Positions 53,919-63,653 of a stretch of DNA of 64,000 nt are shown here, piece after piece (the stretch's first letter is position 1; each line of letters begins with the position of its first letter). Both the position numbers and the translations under genes were made by a program. The stretch covers positions 527,166-591,165 of the forward strand of contig JAMPAN010000001.1 in assembly GCA_023667225.1 (NCBI GenBank), in the 5' to 3' direction. This DNA comes from Oxalobacter formigenes. Lineage in GTDB: Bacteria; Pseudomonadota; Gammaproteobacteria; Burkholderiales; Burkholderiaceae_D. A model generated the notes under the pieces. That model ran no database searches. It saw only the letters and a list, made by a program, of their open reading frames with translations, and was not told the origin of the DNA.

Positions 53919-55175
53919 CTAGACAGCAGTAAAGGGATTCAGCTTTTTTGCTACCAGCCGGTTTTTCAGCGTAACATATTGCGGCAGCCCATTTGTATAA
54001 ACAGGATAATCTTCCCCCTCTATGAGAGGCAATAAATAACGGCGGCAGGCTTGTGTAATACCAAAACCATCCTCGCGAATAAAATTGGCAGGCATGGTTT
54101 TTTCCACATTTGCTACTTTCTTCAGATCAGCCATGCCAATCCGGTATTGATAAGGTTCATCGGATAACCGCTCAATAGTAGGCATGACAGCGTGATGCCC
54201 TTCTATTGCCAGCTTAACAGCAGCACATCCCAGCTCATAAGCCTGTTTGACATCCATCGCTGAAGCCAGATGACGCGCTGAACGTTGCAAATAGTCGGCA
54301 ACAGCCCAATGAAGAGGATGCCCCAGCCGGTTTCGGATAATATTGGCAATGACTGGCGCAGCTCCACCCAGATGGGCATGGCCAAACGCATCGCGTTCCC
54401 CCTGCTCGGCAATAAAAGTGCCATCAGAATAGCGGCACCCTTCCGATACCACAACCGTGCAATAGCCAAATTGCCGGACATTCTCATCTACCTTTCCCAG
54501 AAATTTTTCCTCGTTAAAAGGCATTTCGGGAAAAAGAATAACCACCGGAATACCATAGCTTTCGGCCAGTCCGGCGGCGGAAGCAATCCATCCCGCATGG
54601 CGTCCCATGACTTCCAGTACAAAAACCCGGGTGGAAGTTTTCGACATGGCCCGTACATCGAAAGAAGCCTCTATTGTCGATACGGCAATATATTTTGCAA
54701 CAGAACCAAATCCCGGACAATTATCAGTGAGAGGCAAATCATTATCAATTGTCTTTGGCACATGGATGGCCTGAACAGGATACCCCATCAATGCAGAAAG
54801 CAGGGAAACCTTGAAACAGGTATCGGCAGAGTCACCGCCCCCGTTATAGAAAAAATACCCGATATCATGAGCGCGAAAGACCTCAATCAGGCGTTCAAAT
54901 TTTTGCTGGTCAAGCCGGGGATCAGCCAGCTTCAGACGGCATGATCCAAAAGCCCCTGCCGGGGTTTGGCGCAATCCGGCAATATCCGCACGGCTTTCCA
55001 TACCGGTATCAACCAGTTCTTCTTCCAATGCGCCCAAAATGCCGTTTAACCCGGCATAAATCGTGCCAATTCTTTCCGGATAGGTACGGGCTGTTTCGAT
55101 AACGCCGCTGGCAGAAGCGTTAATTACTGCCGTTACCCCACCGGATTGTGCATAAAAAGCATTTTTTCTCTCCAT
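53919..55175 (-). CDS. pfp: Pyrophosphate-type 6-phosphofructokinase
   Basis: The 418-residue enzyme interconverts fructose 6-phosphate and fructose 1,6-bisphosphate. The phosphate-donor loop reads GGGDS at 112-116 and the catalytic segment PKTIDND at 140-146. The Lys in place of Gly in P(G/K)TIDND, with Asp in the loop, marks PPi-dependent members; ATP enzymes have GGDGS and PGTIDND. MGRHAGWIA and the fructose-binding Glu/Arg motifs follow. The frame opens at 55229, but the ATG at 55175, with GGAAAGG upstream, is favoured. A reversible PPi enzyme fits low-energy anaerobic metabolism. Confidence 0.85.
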   Translation of the reverse strand: MERKNAFYAQSGGVTAVINASASGVIETARTYPERIGTIYAGLNGILGALEEELVDTGMESRADIAGLRQTPAGAFGSCRLKLADPRLDQQKFERLIEVFRAHDIGYFFYNGGGDSADTCFKVSLLSALMGYPVQAIHVPKTIDNDLPLTDNCPGFGSVAKYIAVSTIEASFDVRAMSKTSTRVFVLEVMGRHAGWIASAAGLAESYGIPVVILFPEMPFNEEKFLGKVDENVRQFGYCTVVVSEGCRYSDGTFIAEQGERDAFGHAHLGGAAPVIANIIRNRLGHPLHWAVADYLQRSARHLASAMDVKQAYELGCAAVKLAIEGHHAVMPTIERLSDEPYQYRIGMADLKKVANVEKTMPANFIREDGFGITQACRRYLLPLIEGEDYPVYTNGLPQYVTLKNRLVAKKLNPFTAV

Positions 55176-55341
55176 CTTAACCTTTCCTTTTCCCTGAGAC
55201 GGCAAATCTTCGAAACTGTCCGGACACAACCTGATTCTGCCTGCCCCTTTTCCGTCTGATTGACACGCAGGAATACAGTTTCACATTATAGTATTCAATA
55301 TGCAATAATCCGGCATACAAAACAGCCGTGGCCGCACCTAC

Positions 55342-56259
55342 ATGAACAGCCCCCATAAGCCGCCCATGATTGACGGCGTCAGCCCAAGCCGGGTTTTTCT
55401 GCAAAAAGGCCCGTGGCTTACCTATGAAGACTTTCTGGCAGCGCGTATTCCGGCTGTCAGCAAGGCTGAATGGAAAAACCGGCTGGCAAAAGGGCAGGTG
55501 CTTGATGCAGAATGCCGCCCGATTGCGCCAGGCCAGCCCTGCCCTTTTTCAGGGATGCTTTATTATTACCGCAGCCTGCCTGATGAACGCCCTATTCCTT
55601 TGGCAGAAACAATTGTGTATCAGGATAAATGGCTGGTTGTCGCAGATAAGCCGCATTTTTTGCCTGTTATCCCAACTGGCCGTTATCTTCATGAAACGCT
55701 GCTTGTCCGCCTGAAAAAAAAATTAAAGATTGATACTCTATCGCCCATTCACCGCATTGACCGTGAAACGGCGGGCCTGGTGGTTTTTTGCATCAAACCG
55801 GAAACGCGCGCCTGTTATCAGGCTCTTTTTCGGGAAAAAGCAGTAGAAAAACATTATGAGGCCATTGCGCCATACCGGCCTGATCTTCCATTGCCTGTGT
55901 GTTACAGAAGCTGCCTTGCGCCCAGTGAAAAGCATTTCATGCAAATGAAGGAAACAGCAGGCATTACCAATGCAGAAACCAGAATCCGGCTGATAGAATC
56001 AAAAGGCCAGCTGGCCCGGTATGCCTTGCAACCTTTAACAGGGAAAAAACATCAATTGCGAGTGCAGATGGCTGCTCTGGGTATTCCTATTCTTTATGAC
56101 CGGATCTATCCCTGCCTGTTCCCGGAAGAACAGGCATTTGCAGGGGAAGAAAAGGATTTTTCCCGTCCATTGCAGCTTCTGGCCAAAACTCTCTCCTTTA
56201 CAGACCCGGTTACCAAGCAGTTCCGTTTTTTTGAAAGCGCACAACAATTAAGGCTGTAA
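55342..56259 (+). CDS. RluA-family pseudouridine synthase
   Basis: The 305-residue enzyme has the catalytic HRIDRETAG with its Asp, the early VADKPHFLPVIPTGRY segment (a variant of NKPxGxxVH) and TGKKHQLRVQMAALGIP. There is no S4 domain in recognisable form; the N-terminal 90 residues include a shortened version (AVSKAEWKNRLAKGQVL). It resembles the RluA/TruC-type enzymes whose targets are rRNA or tRNA; the exact site is unknown. The spermidine-synthase-like gene starts at the next base after its stop. Confidence 0.88.
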   Translation: MNSPHKPPMIDGVSPSRVFLQKGPWLTYEDFLAARIPAVSKAEWKNRLAKGQVLDAECRPIAPGQPCPFSGMLYYYRSLPDERPIPLAETIVYQDKWLVVADKPHFLPVIPTGRYLHETLLVRLKKKLKIDTLSPIHRIDRETAGLVVFCIKPETRACYQALFREKAVEKHYEAIAPYRPDLPLPVCYRSCLAPSEKHFMQMKETAGITNAETRIRLIESKGQLARYALQPLTGKKHQLRVQMAALGIPILYDRIYPCLFPEEQAFAGEEKDFSRPLQLLAKTLSFTDPVTKQFRFFESAQQLRL

Positions 56260-57075
56260 ATGCAAAACAGGAAAAAAGAAAAACAGCAGCATAAAAATGC
56301 TTCAGGCAGCTTTCCGCCTGCCACCCTCTCGGAACAGAACGGCCTCCTGCTCCTGCACCTGGGTACGGAATGGATACAGGGCGCCATGCTCATAAGCCGT
56401 CCTGTTGAAATAGCGCTGGAATATGTCCGGCAAATGATGAGCTGGATGCTTTTTAAAAAAGACCCGGATCATATTGTCCAGCTGGGGATGGGTAGTGCTG
56501 CGCTGACCAAATTTTGCTACCACACCTTTCCTCACGCCACAGTAACAGCTGTTGAGCTGAACCCCAATGTAATTGATATTTGCCGCGCGGCGTTTTATCT
56601 TCCTCCGGAAGACAAGCGTCTTCGTATTATTGAAGGAGACGCGATGGATTACCTTTCTTCCCGTGTAAAAAAGAACAGGATTGATATTTTGCAGGTGGAT
56701 TTATACGATGAAGAGGCACGTGCGCCAGCTATTGATACGCCGGAATTTTACCAGGCATGTGCCGATTCTCTGTCAGCTGACGGCATAATGACTGTTAACA
56801 TCTTTGGCGCCGAATCAGACAGGGGGCGTACAATTGAAGCGCTTTTCCGTGCTTTTGATGCGGTAGTCTGGCTTCCGGAAGTGCATGGTGCCAATATTGT
56901 GGCGCTTGCCTTTAAAAAAGCGCCTGATATTCCCTTTTCCGAATTATATGACCGGGCAGACATCATACGGCTTGAGACCGGACTCCAGGCAAAACGCTGG
57001 GTGGATGGCCTGAAAGAGTGGATGTGCCAGCAAATTGAAAATGAGCAAACCGCCGGGGAATCATCGTCATTTTAA
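56260..57075 (+). CDS. Spermidine-synthase-like methyltransferase-fold protein
   Basis: The 271-residue protein has a Rossmann methyltransferase fold: HIVQLGMGSAALTKFCYHTFP (motif I), VTAVELNPNVIDICR (acidic residue of motif II), IEGDAMDYL and DILQVDLYDEE. It resembles SpeE-superfamily proteins without the usual N-terminal beta-domain. Key Asp residues for putrescine binding are not all kept, so polyamine synthesis is not certain. The ATG directly follows the TAA of the pseudouridine synthase gene. Confidence 0.82.
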   Translation: MQNRKKEKQQHKNASGSFPPATLSEQNGLLLLHLGTEWIQGAMLISRPVEIALEYVRQMMSWMLFKKDPDHIVQLGMGSAALTKFCYHTFPHATVTAVELNPNVIDICRAAFYLPPEDKRLRIIEGDAMDYLSSRVKKNRIDILQVDLYDEEARAPAIDTPEFYQACADSLSADGIMTVNIFGAESDRGRTIEALFRAFDAVVWLPEVHGANIVALAFKKAPDIPFSELYDRADIIRLETGLQAKRWVDGLKEWMCQQIENEQTAGESSSF

Positions 57076-57234
57076 ATACCGGATTTCCTGCACGATAAAC
57101 ATAGAAGAAATCTGCCAAAGATTTTGCTGTTGACTTCGAGCCACGCCTGAAGGAAGATATCTGCTGCTTCTCCCGTTTGAAATCACCCAGGCTTCCAGGG
57201 AGAGGAAAATTCTATTTCGTTAAAGGGAAGAAGC

Positions 57235-58011
57235 ATGCAAAATGATGCGATTGAACAGATTTATTTTAGTCCGTCCGGCACTACAAAAACCGTAGTGGAG
57301 GAAATCAGTAAAAACTTCTTCGGTAAAAAGAACGAATTTAACCTGATGTGGGATCCGCTGGATGAAACTGCCATCATCCCGTCCGGCACCCTGGCTATTG
57401 TCGCCATGCCTGTTTTTTCCGGCCGTATCCCTGACCTTTGCGCCAGGAAACTTGCCAATCTCAAAGGCGAAAATACCCCTGCCATTGCCATTGTTACCTA
57501 CGGCAACCGGGAATATGAAGACGCTCTTTTGGAACTGAAAAACATCCTCGAAGGAAATGGCTTTGTCCTCCTGGGCGCAGCAGCTGTGGTAACGCAGCAT
57601 TCTATTTATCCGCAAGTGGGTGCCGGCCGTCCGGATGCACAGGATAAAAGAGCATTGACAACTTTTGCACGCCAGTGTGCAAAAAAGCTTCGCGCTTGGC
57701 CGAAAGAGCCGCTTCCGCCTGTTGAAGTTAAAGGCAACTTCCCTTACCGCGAATATAAAGTGCTGGCAATGAAACCCACTGTTAATGATAATTGCACACT
57801 TTGCGGTATTTGCTCCTCTGTTTGTCCGGTGGGAGCCATTCCGCCTGGCAACCCGAAAACCAAAGATACCAGCTTGTGCATTACCTGCACCGCCTGTATT
57901 GCTGTCTGCCCGGAAAAGGCCCAGGGCTTTCACATGCCGGAATATGCAGAATATGGCGCAAAATTTGCTGCCCGAAACAGCGCAAGGAAAGAACCGGAAT
58001 TTTTCGTGTAA
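57235..58011 (+). CDS. EFR1-type flavodoxin-ferredoxin protein
   Basis: The 258-residue protein has a flavodoxin-like N-terminal half (IEQIYFSPSGTTKTVVEEIS for the FMN phosphate; VAMPVFSGRIPDLCARKL; IAIVTYGNREYEDALLEL) and two 4Fe-4S motifs at the C-terminus (CTLCGICSSVCPVGAI and CITCTACIAVCPEKA). This is the EFR1 layout. Such proteins are thought to relay electrons between flavin and ferredoxin pools in anaerobes. It is monocistronic, with its own terminator. Confidence 0.88.
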   Translation: MQNDAIEQIYFSPSGTTKTVVEEISKNFFGKKNEFNLMWDPLDETAIIPSGTLAIVAMPVFSGRIPDLCARKLANLKGENTPAIAIVTYGNREYEDALLELKNILEGNGFVLLGAAAVVTQHSIYPQVGAGRPDAQDKRALTTFARQCAKKLRAWPKEPLPPVEVKGNFPYREYKVLAMKPTVNDNCTLCGICSSVCPVGAIPPGNPKTKDTSLCITCTACIAVCPEKAQGFHMPEYAEYGAKFAARNSARKEPEFFV

Positions 58012-58038
58012 AACCGAAAAACGTTATTCTTCCCCCAT

Positions 58039-58068
58039 AAAAAAGCTTCCCTTCACGGAGGCTTTTTT
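58039..58068 (+). terminator. Rho-independent terminator after the EFR1 gene
   Basis: A 12-bp stem AAAAAAGCTTCC / GGAGGCTTTTTT (one G-U) has a six-base loop, and a T-rich run ends it. It lies 28 bases after the stop. Confidence 0.88.
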
Positions 58069-58112
58069 AGTTTTGCAAACAGCCGAAATAAACGGACGCC
58101 CTTTTGACGCAT

Positions 58113-58529
58113 TCATACGGAAATACGCTGATTAACAAGGTCTTCAAGTGTTATGCCGTCAAAATAATCCCGGGTAAGCCTGGCAAATTCACGCCACATA
58201 GGCAGAGTCTTGCAGGATGCCGCTCTGGGACAGGCTTCGGCATCCTTTGCCAGACAGGCAACCGGTACTAACTCCCCTTCTGTTGCTGCCAGAATCTCGC
58301 TGACTTTATATTCGTGGGGTTTACGCGCCAGCCTGTAGCCGCCCCCCTTTCCCTGAACAGCCAAAACAAGCCCATTTTTTCGGAGTACAGGTAAAATCTG
58401 CTCAAGATATTTGAGCGAGATACGCTGGCGGGCGGCAACTTCCCGAATAGGAACATAATCCGTTTTACCCTGCTCTGCCAAATCTATCAGTACTCTCAGG
58501 GCATAACGGCAGCGGGTTGAAATAGTCAT
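58113..58529 (-). CDS. Rrf2-family regulator of the sulfur operon
   Basis: The 138-residue regulator has the winged HTH of Rrf2 proteins (MTISTRCRYALRVLIDLAEQG, REVAARQRISLKYLEQILPVLRKNGLVLAVQGKGGGYRLAR) and three Cys in CLAKDAEACPRAASC that resemble the IscR Fe-S site, though spacing differs from IscR. Its start at 58529 is one base after the cysK stop. Because it is in the metY-cysK operon, it is more likely a CymR-like sulfur sensor than an Isc regulator. Confidence 0.88.
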   Translation of the reverse strand: MTISTRCRYALRVLIDLAEQGKTDYVPIREVAARQRISLKYLEQILPVLRKNGLVLAVQGKGGGYRLARKPHEYKVSEILAATEGELVPVACLAKDAEACPRAASCKTLPMWREFARLTRDYFDGITLEDLVNQRISV

Positions 58530-58530
58530 C

Positions 58531-59472
58531 TCAGGCGTCTTGAAACAACACAGTGGAAAAATAGCGGCTGCCGCTGTCAGGTAAAAGCACAACAATATTC
58601 TTACCCGCATTTTCCGGCCTCAATGCCAGCTCAATCGCACACCAGGCCGCCGCACCTGATGATATGCCAACGAGAAGCCCTTCTGCTTTTGCCAACAACC
58701 TGCCGGTTTTAAAAGCATCTTCATTGGAAACAGGCACTATCTCGTCAATAATCTGCGTATTGAGAATTTCCGGCACAAAACCGGCGCCGATGCCCTGAAT
58801 CTGGTGGCTGCCGGGCTTGCCTCCGGAAAGCACAGGCGAACCCTGCGGTTCTACTGCCACAATACGGATGCCGGGCTTGCGTGATTTAAGATATTCCCCA
58901 GCGCCGGTAATAGTACCGCCTGTGCCGACCCCTGCCACGAAAATATCAACCTGGCCATCGGTATCCGCATAAATTTCCGGCCCGGTGCCATTTCTGTGCG
59001 CAGCAGGATTGGCCGGATTCACAAATTGCCCGGCAAGAAAACTTCCCGGAGTTGAGGCCACCAGCTCCTCAGCCTTGGCAATTGCCCCTTTCATGCCCTC
59101 TGCGCCAGGCGTCAGCACAATTTCTGCACCGTAAGCTGCAATGAGTTTCCGGCGTTCGATACTCATCGTTTCCGGCATGGTCACCACCAGCTTGTAGCCT
59201 CTTGCCGCTGCAACAGCAGCAAGGCCGATCCCCGTATTGCCTGAAGTCGGCTCAATAATGATGCCGCCTGGCTTAAGCCTGCCGGATTTTTCCGCATCAT
59301 CCACAATAGAAGCCGCTACGCGGTCTTTTGATGAGCCGCCCGGATTAAAAAACTCAAGTTTGGCCAGAATATTGGCACGCGTTGCCAACTGCTTTTCTAT
59401 ACGGGCAAGCTCCATTAACGGCGTGCGGCCGATAAGCTGATCAAAAGAGGTAAAAATTTTCTTTCCCATCAT
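58531..59472 (-). CDS. cysK: O-acetylserine sulfhydrylase (cysteine synthase A)
   Basis: The 313-residue PLP enzyme makes cysteine from O-acetylserine and sulfide. The PLP Lys lies in [11 protein letters not shown], the substrate loop in [12 protein letters not shown], and the glycine loop [15 protein letters not shown] binds the PLP phosphate; the C-terminal region has [14 protein letters not shown]. The start overlaps the metY stop by four bases (ATGA), so the two are translated together. Confidence 0.96.
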   Translation of the reverse strand: MMGKKIFTSFDQLIGRTPLMELARIEKQLATRANILAKLEFFNPGGSSKDRVAASIVDDAEKSGRLKPGGIIIEPTSGNTGIGLAAVAAARGYKLVVTMPETMSIERRKLIAAYGAEIVLTPGAEGMKGAIAKAEELVASTPGSFLAGQFVNPANPAAHRNGTGPEIYADTDGQVDIFVAGVGTGGTITGAGEYLKSRKPGIRIVAVEPQGSPVLSGGKPGSHQIQGIGAGFVPEILNTQIIDEIVPVSNEDAFKTGRLLAKAEGLLVGISSGAAAWCAIELALRPENAGKNIVVLLPDSGSRYFSTVLFQDA

Positions 59473-60758
59473 CTTTCCCAGTTTTTCACTGCATTAAATC
59501 CCTGTTCAAGATCCGTTAGAATATCATTAATATGCTCTGTACCGATAGAAAGCCGAATCGTATTGGGTTTGATTCCCTGATCCTGTAATTCTGCCGGGTT
59601 CAGCTGGGAATGTGTTGTGCTGGCAGGATGAATCACCAGGCTTTTCACATCTGCCACGTTGGCCAGAAGTGAAAACAGCGTCAGGTTATCTATAAACCGG
59701 CGGGCCGCTTTTTCATCCCCGTCTATTTCAAACGTAAAGATGCTCCCTCCCCCAAGCGGGAAATAACGCTGATAAAGCGCGTGGTCAGGATGCGAGGCTA
59801 TCGAAGGGTGATTGACCGCCTTCACCATGGGATGATGGTCAAGAAAATCAACAACCTTAAGTGCGTTTTGCACATGGCGTTCTACGCGCAGAGAGAGGGT
59901 TTCCAGGCCCTGCAAAAGCAGGAAGGCATTAAAAGGAGAAATGGCAGCGCCCGTATCCCGGAGCAGAATAGCACGCGCATACAAAGCAAACGGCGCAGGC
60001 AAATCAGCAAATACAAGCCCGTGATAGCTGGGGTTTGCCTGGGAAAACTGGGGAAATTTGCCGGAGGCTTTCCAGTCGAATTTCCCGCCGTCAACCAGTA
60101 TGCCGCCAAGGCTCGTGCCATGTCCTCCAATAAATTTGGTGGCCGAATGCACAACAATATCAGCGCCATGTTCAAGAGGCCGAATGAGAAACGGCGTGCC
60201 AAAGGTATTGTCCACAATCACCGGAATATGATGCCGGTGGGCAATTTCCGAAAGTAAATCCATATCCGGAATATCACTGTTGGGATTGCCCAGCGTTTCC
60301 AGAAAGAGCGCTTTGGTATTGGGTCGTACCGATTTTTCTACAGCCTCCGGATCATGCGCGTCCACAAAAGAAGCGCTGATACCATATCTTGGAAGCGTAT
60401 GCGCCAAAAGATTATAGGTTCCCCCGTAAATTGTTTTTTGGGCAACAATATGGTCTCCTGAACCTGCAACAGCCTGAAGAGCATAACTGATAGCCGCGGC
60501 GCCGGAAGCCAGCGCCAGGGCGCTGGCCCCGCCTTCCAGAGCAGCCATACGCTGTTCCAGCACGCCCTGGGTGGAGTTGGTCAGCCTCCCGTAAATATTG
60601 CCTGCATCGGCAAGGCCAAACCTGGCGGCGGCATGGTCGCAATCGCGAAATACATAACTTGTTGTCTGGTAAATGGGCACTGCCCGCGCATCCGTAGCAG
60701 GATCCGGTTTTTCCTGGCCGACATGCAGCTGCAAGGTTTCAAATTGATAGTGGCTCAT
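59469..60758 (-). CDS. metY: O-acetylhomoserine aminocarboxypropyltransferase (MetY type)
   Basis: The 429-residue PLP enzyme of the Cys/Met metabolism family converts O-acetylhomoserine and sulfide to homocysteine. The PLP Lys is in [12 protein letters not shown], and the N-terminal [28 protein letters not shown] and the HPASTTHSQ loop mark the MetY/OAH group. GGAGGAGA precedes the ATG at 60758; the longer frame from 60794 is not used. It is the first gene of the operon metY-cysK-rrf2. Upstream, a short dyad near 60805-60830 could bind the Rrf2 regulator. Confidence 0.92.
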   Translation of the reverse strand: MSHYQFETLQLHVGQEKPDPATDARAVPIYQTTSYVFRDCDHAAARFGLADAGNIYGRLTNSTQGVLEQRMAALEGGASALALASGAAAISYALQAVAGSGDHIVAQKTIYGGTYNLLAHTLPRYGISASFVDAHDPEAVEKSVRPNTKALFLETLGNPNSDIPDMDLLSEIAHRHHIPVIVDNTFGTPFLIRPLEHGADIVVHSATKFIGGHGTSLGGILVDGGKFDWKASGKFPQFSQANPSYHGLVFADLPAPFALYARAILLRDTGAAISPFNAFLLLQGLETLSLRVERHVQNALKVVDFLDHHPMVKAVNHPSIASHPDHALYQRYFPLGGGSIFTFEIDGDEKAARRFIDNLTLFSLLANVADVKSLVIHPASTTHSQLNPAELQDQGIKPNTIRLSIGTEHINDILTDLEQGFNAVKNWER

Positions 60759-60984
60759 TATCCTGTCTCCTCCATTGAAATAAGATGCCGCCACTTTACA
60801 CCTACCAACTTACTATGTAAATAGGTAATTAACCGTTTTTTCCTTACCAAATAAAAATACAGGCGGTTACAGGCTTAAAAAACGAATACACATGCCGCCT
60901 GCCCTTGTCCGCCTTGCCATCCCCCTATAAAATGGCACTCCTTTTGCCATTTACGGCCAACAAGACTATTACCGAAAGCATTCC

Positions 60985-61524
60985 ATGAATATCTGGCACG
61001 ACATTTCCGCAGACAGGGTAACCCCTGAATCCTTTTATGCCGTTATTGAAATATCGCGGGGCGGCAAAGTCAAATATGAACTGGACAAGGAAACAGGCCT
61101 GCTGCTGATGGACCGTATTTTGTACACATCAACCCAGTATCCGGCCAACTATGGCTTCGTTCCGCGTACTTATGCGGCAGATCATGATCCGCTTGACGTC
61201 CTGGTGCTTTGCTCCGAAGTCCTTGCGCCGCTTTCCCTTGTGCAATGTTTTCCTATCGGCGTCATCAGCATGATTGACGGTGATGAAAGAGATGAAAAAA
61301 TCATTGCCCTTCCGTACGGCGATCCTGTTTACAAGGAATATAAAAGCATTGAAGAACTTCCCCAGCATATTGCCAGCGAAATTTCGCACTTCTTCTCTGT
61401 CTATAAGGCGCTCGAAGGAAAAAGTACCGTCATTGAAGACATACAGGGGCCGGAAGCGGCCAAACGCATCATTGCTGAATACATTGCCGTTTATGATAAA
61501 AAACGCCCCGATTTGGTGAAATAA
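60985..61524 (+). CDS. ppa: Inorganic pyrophosphatase (family I)
   Basis: The 179-residue soluble enzyme hydrolyses PPi to two phosphates. The active-site signature is DHDPLDVLVL (three Asp), with ISRGGKVKYELDKETG at the start and DGDERDEKIIALP in the middle. It is divergent from the sulfur operon. Together with the PPi-type phosphofructokinase, it means PPi is used in two competing ways in this cell. Confidence 0.95.
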   Translation: MNIWHDISADRVTPESFYAVIEISRGGKVKYELDKETGLLLMDRILYTSTQYPANYGFVPRTYAADHDPLDVLVLCSEVLAPLSLVQCFPIGVISMIDGDERDEKIIALPYGDPVYKEYKSIEELPQHIASEISHFFSVYKALEGKSTVIEDIQGPEAAKRIIAEYIAVYDKKRPDLVK

Positions 61525-61529
61525 GAACA

Positions 61530-61547
61530 GGCCGGCAAACGCCGGCC
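61530..61547 (-). terminator. GC-rich hairpin between ppa and the converging gene
   Basis: A 7-bp perfect stem GGCCGGC / GCCGGCC has a four-base loop AAAC. It stands between the stop codons of two converging genes. The tail on the minus strand is only loosely T-rich (TGTTCTTATTT), so efficient termination is not certain. Confidence 0.6.
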
Positions 61548-61551
61548 AGCC

Positions 61552-62337
61552 TTACCGGTAGCGGACAGATTGCGGACTGTTGAGGAAATAATACCTGGAA
61601 TGCAGCTTGTGTTTGCTTCTGGGATTGATGGTGCCATCCTCGTTGATATATTCCAGGATAGTCCTTGTTGCCACTTCCATCTCGTCAAAAGCGGCCTGCA
61701 CTTTCGGCCGGTGCTTCCTCAGCTCTTCTTCCAGTTCTTCCTGCGTCCGCGCTGCCTCCCCTTCCCGGTAATCTTTGTGGTTCTTCTTCGCTTCGCGCAG
61801 CCAGCGCAGCAGATTATTGTTCCACTTCATGGCTTCAATAAACCGGATCTGCACCGTATAGGCAAAAAGAATCTGCATGCCAAGCTGCGCATCCTTCACC
61901 TTGCCGATATTGGAAGCGCAAATGGGATAAATGTAATACCGTTCATGCTCCACAGGCACAATATGCTCAAGCCAGCCGTTTTCCTTTGCCTGCCTTAACA
62001 TCTCCCCTGCGCCTTCCCTGCAATTCATGTAAAAAAAGGCCAGTTCATGGCGCGCAGAACACAACAAACTGCGCATTTCTGCCTGCTCCTGCTCCTGCTC
62101 CCTGGCTATCCGGCGCTTTTCCCGGTTTTCATCCAGCCTTTTCCGGCTCAGGTGCTGCCAAAGCATCACCACAGCCACAAGCACGCTTGCCGCCACGATA
62201 CCGGCAACCAGTATCCACACAGGTAAAACCGGCGCTGCCGCTATTTGCTGTATTCTTTGGGCATGCGCTGCCACCGGCAATGCCAGGAGAGCTGCGAAAG
62301 GCAGCAACCCCAACCTTAAAAAACAGAACCTTTTCAT
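61552..62337 (-). CDS. Exported or membrane-anchored protein, function unknown
   Basis: The 261-residue protein has a signal peptide (FCFLRLGLLPFAALLALPVAAHAQ), a membrane segment (LPVWILVAGIVAASVLVAVVML, about residues 38-60) and a long Glu/Arg/Gln-rich helical region (residues 65-100, KRRIAREQEQEQAEM). A globular region follows and the terminal segment contains HSRYYFLN. No family is recognised. The frame starts at 62406; the ATG at 62337 is preferred because it begins the signal peptide. Confidence 0.65.
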   Translation of the reverse strand: MKRFCFLRLGLLPFAALLALPVAAHAQRIQQIAAAPVLPVWILVAGIVAASVLVAVVMLWQHLSRKRLDENREKRRIAREQEQEQAEMRSLLCSARHELAFFYMNCREGAGEMLRQAKENGWLEHIVPVEHERYYIYPICASNIGKVKDAQLGMQILFAYTVQIRFIEAMKWNNNLLRWLREAKKNHKDYREGEAARTQEELEEELRKHRPKVQAAFDEMEVATRTILEYINEDGTINPRSKHKLHSRYYFLNSPQSVRYR

Positions 62338-62577
62338 ATATGTCATATTAGGGGGCAAAACCGCCCAACGCAAGGCGTCCGGCCATTCAGGCAGCACCAG
62401 CCTCACCGATCACCTGCCTTTTTCCACAACCGGCTTTTCTGCCATTGTCACCGCAGGCGGGCCTTGCGGTTTACGCCAGATAAAACCTTGCGGCAGTTTC
62501 TCAATTTCACGAAACTGCCGCCGATAAAAACAGTAATGGGGAAAATCGTCTTTTACTGAAAAAGGAGTCTCTTTATC

Positions 62578-63564
62578 ATGCCGCTGGGTCTGGATACTGC
62601 CTATTACAATTATTACAACGTCAAAGGACGCTATTCACCTGATACGCCAAAGACACCCGAATGGAAAAACCTCTATACGCCAACAGAAGACCAAATCCGG
62701 AGCAACAACCACAATCCGGAAAGCGAACTGTGCCAGGCTTTTCTCAAACTGGAAGAAACCTACTATGCTGCTTCTGTCAGTAACCGGGAAAAATATAAAA
62801 CAGAAGATGCGCTGAAACAGGCACTTGCCGAAAAATACCTGACAGGCAGCGCCTACAGCCAATACAGCAGAACAGAAAGAAATGCCATGTACCAGAACGA
62901 ACTGAACATGAGCCTGTTCGGCTGCGCCAGCTTCAACCTGAATGACCCGCACTTAAGCGGTCCGGTCATGGGAGAAACCGATGAGGAAAAAGCCGGATAT
63001 AACCGGCAAAGGGTCAATATTCAAATCAACGCTATCCTGGCCAATGCCCAAATAGATACCGGTTCCCTGGGAAAAATCACCTTTTCCATTGAGCCTTACA
63101 ACCATACCCTTTCTGTGGCCGGTGTGGAAAATCCGGATACGGCTGCCATGATGGAAAAGCTGCTGAACGAAGGACGCAACTCCACCGAACTTTTTCACCA
63201 CATTTTCAAAAGCAACTACTTCAGCATTGCCGAAGATATCAAAACAAAATACCGCTTACTCCAGGACTTCAAAAACATCACCGGCCTGGATTTGCGGCTG
63301 TTTCATCAGACCGGAAACGGCCTGGAAAACAAGAATGGCCAAAACGCGCTTGACCTTTACCGGGAAGGGCTGAAAACAACCGGCAGTGTTCCGGCTGCCT
63401 ACAAAGGCGTAGCCTACGACCTTTTTGCAGAGAAAATCACTCTGCTGGGTGAAAACTTTGCCAATATCCCGGAAATGAATCTCTCCATTGACTTTGCAAA
63501 CGGCCAGTTGCAGGATACCGCCTTTGATGCCGCCATCACGAAAAAAGTGGATGTTTTTGCGTAG
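62578..63564 (+). CDS. Uncharacterised protein, possibly DUF4885-like
   Basis: The 328-residue protein starts at an ATG with AGGAG ten bases upstream. The N-terminal region is Tyr- and Asn-rich (LDTAYYNYYNVKGRYSP), followed by a helical part with YSQYSRTERNAMYQNELNMSLFG and a C-terminal half of mixed character. The pattern reminds me of DUF4885 proteins, but the match is by impression only. There is no signal peptide or membrane segment. It is the last gene before the AT-rich border. Confidence 0.6.
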   Translation: MPLGLDTAYYNYYNVKGRYSPDTPKTPEWKNLYTPTEDQIRSNNHNPESELCQAFLKLEETYYAASVSNREKYKTEDALKQALAEKYLTGSAYSQYSRTERNAMYQNELNMSLFGCASFNLNDPHLSGPVMGETDEEKAGYNRQRVNIQINAILANAQIDTGSLGKITFSIEPYNHTLSVAGVENPDTAAMMEKLLNEGRNSTELFHHIFKSNYFSIAEDIKTKYRLLQDFKNITGLDLRLFHQTGNGLENKNGQNALDLYREGLKTTGSVPAAYKGVAYDLFAEKITLLGENFANIPEMNLSIDFANGQLQDTAFDAAITKKVDVFA

Positions 63565-63603
63565 TCTTCATTTCCTGTTGAATCGGGACGATTTCAGCAA
63601 GGA

Positions 63604-63648
63604 TAACGAATTTTACGAGAATATGAGGTACAGTTAATTTAACGAATT
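63604..63648 (+). repeat. 9-base direct repeat at the AT-rich border
   Basis: TAACGAATT occurs at 63604-63612 and again at 63640-63648, with 27 bases between. It lies exactly where the sequence shifts from ordinary composition to AT-rich and just before the DUF3644 gene. It could be a remnant of an insertion target duplication or a coincidence in AT-rich DNA. Confidence 0.3.
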
Positions 63649-63653
63649 ATTAT

